The notes beneath the pieces are model-generated. The model was not told where the DNA came from and made no database searches. It was given only the letters and a program-made list of their open reading frames with translations. A stretch of 64,000 bases of DNA from Actinomyces slackii (GTDB lineage Bacteria > Actinomycetota > Actinomycetes > Actinomycetales > Actinomycetaceae): contig NZ_LR134363.1 of the NCBI RefSeq assembly GCF_900637295.1, positions 1,612,001 to 1,676,000 on the forward strand, written 5' to 3'. Positions 63,286 through 64,000 of this stretch are shown here, in pieces; position 1 is the first letter of the stretch; every line of letters starts with the position of its first letter. A program made the position numbers and the translations under genes.

Positions 63286-64000
63286 TCAGCTCTTCACCTC
63301 CGCCAGCGCCTCGTTGGCGGCCTCGGTGAGCGTCCACCGATGGAGCAGGCCGTGCAGCCGGCGCCCGTTGATGTAGACCACGGGGCTGCCGTCCTCCTGA
63401 AGGCCCTCGACATCCAGGCCGTCGTCGGTCACCTTGGCCTCGTCAGCGCCGCTGGTGATGCGCGACCACAGGGAGTCGACGTCGAGCCCCACGGACTCCG
63501 CGGCCTGGGAGATCGTGTGGTCGTCGACGTCGCCGCGCAACTCGGCCAGGGCATCGTGCATGGGCCAGATCTTGTCCTGCAGATAGGCGGCCTCCAGGGC
63601 CAGGGCAGCATTGATGGCCTCCGGGGTGTAGGCCATGTGGCGGAGCACCACGCGCACCCGGCCGTCCTCGATCATGGGGCGCATCCCCTTGAGGGCCTCC
63701 ATGAGTCGCCAGCGGCCCTCGAAGGTCATATCCGCGTAGTTGATGAGGGTCACCGGCGCATTGACATCGCCGACGATGTGGTCGGTGTGGTCATCGATGG
63801 GCCGGCGCAGGGACTCGTCCTCGGGGGGCGGAAGGGGCCACAGCCGGTCGCCGATCCTGAAGATGACGGCCGCCAGCGCCAGTGCCAGCAGGGAGGCGCT
63901 GAGCACTCCGATCCGGGCCTGGTCGCGCAGGGCCTCGTCACTCAGGGCCAGGCCCGCCACCAGCAGGGAGATGGTGAAGCCCATCCCGGACAGGGCGCCG
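63286..64000 (-). CDS. nhaA: Na+/H+ antiporter NhaA fused to a thioredoxin-like domain, 5'-truncated
   Basis: The frame is open to the window edge, so only the 3' part is seen. It starts with the last NhaA helices (GALSGMGFTISLLVAGLALSD, then ASLLALALAAVIFRIGDRL). A DsbA/thioredoxin-like domain follows from about DDHTDHIVGDVNAPVTLINYADMTFEGRWRLMEAL to the end, with a GSPVVYINGRRL cis-Pro loop. The CxxC of DsbA is replaced by FEGRWR, so the domain is not redox active. NhaA-thioredoxin fusions are known in actinobacteria. It is the right border of the accessory segment. Confidence 0.9.
   Translation of the reverse strand, partial: GALSGMGFTISLLVAGLALSDEALRDQARIGVLSASLLALALAAVIFRIGDRLWPLPPPEDESLRRPIDDHTDHIVGDVNAPVTLINYADMTFEGRWRLMEALKGMRPMIEDGRVRVVLRHMAYTPEAINAALALEAAYLQDKIWPMHDALAELRGDVDDHTISQAAESVGLDVDSLWSRITSGADEAKVTDDGLDVEGLQEDGSPVVYINGRRLHGLLHRWTLTEAANEALAEVKS

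Overview
The window is high-GC actinobacterial DNA, most likely from an Actinomyces or a close relative in the Actinomycetaceae. This is inferred from three things: gene content (complete TreS-Mak-GlgE-GlgB alpha-glucan pathway, a NudC/UvrD2/PDZ-Lon/Zincin_2/UPF0182 cluster typical of actinobacteria), a CRISPR repeat of the actinobacterial I-E type, and an initiator tRNA that closely resembles actinobacterial ones. No species can be named from the sequence alone.

Layout. 1-16 kb: a partial hypothetical gene, a thioredoxin-like/TPR protein (YbbN type), then a mostly minus-strand glycogen and trehalose block: glgP, glgB, mak, treS, glgE, trpS, glgX. 16-22 kb: etfBA, a GntR-regulated ABC exporter operon and mnmA. 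22.1-31.5 kb: one very long type I-E CRISPR array with 131 well-preserved 28-bp repeats (70 + 61) plus about four decayed ones at the trailer end, split inside a repeat by an IS630-family element. 31.5-40.8 kb: the complete cas operon on the minus strand (cas3-cse1-cse2-cas7-cas5-cas6e-cas1-cas2), with the leader end of the array next to cas2. 41-53.8 kb: conserved chromosomal genes (cysteine desulfurase, nudC, uvrD2, ThiF-like protein, PDZ/Lon-like protease, Zincin_2 protein, PPA1309-family protein, UPF0182 protein). 54.0 kb: initiator tRNA-Met and its terminator. 54.1-63.2 kb: an accessory segment with a second, nearly identical IS630 copy, an IS3 element, a DDE-integrase IS, a Fic/antitoxin pair, a frameshifted gene of an AbiE-associated type, and two NYN-domain genes. 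63.3-64 kb: the 3' part of an NhaA-thioredoxin-domain fusion gene.

How the genes work together. The glg block encodes trehalose-to-maltose isomerisation (TreS), maltose phosphorylation (Mak), polymer extension from maltose-1-phosphate (GlgE), branching (GlgB), and breakdown (GlgP, GlgX). The cas operon encodes Cascade, Cas3 and the adaptation pair, so the locus looks intact apart from the IS in the array. The accessory segment looks like a mobile-element landing zone next to a tRNA gene.

Most noteworthy observations. (1) The array holds many families of near-identical 'allelic' spacers, including five spacers that contain DtxR/IdeR iron-box-like sequence and one with a perfect Zur-box-like palindrome. 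(2) The two diverged NYN genes share a promoter-hairpin-RBS leader with identical geometry and a compensatory base-pair change in the hairpin. (3) The three kinds of IS have left reconstructable gene disruptions.
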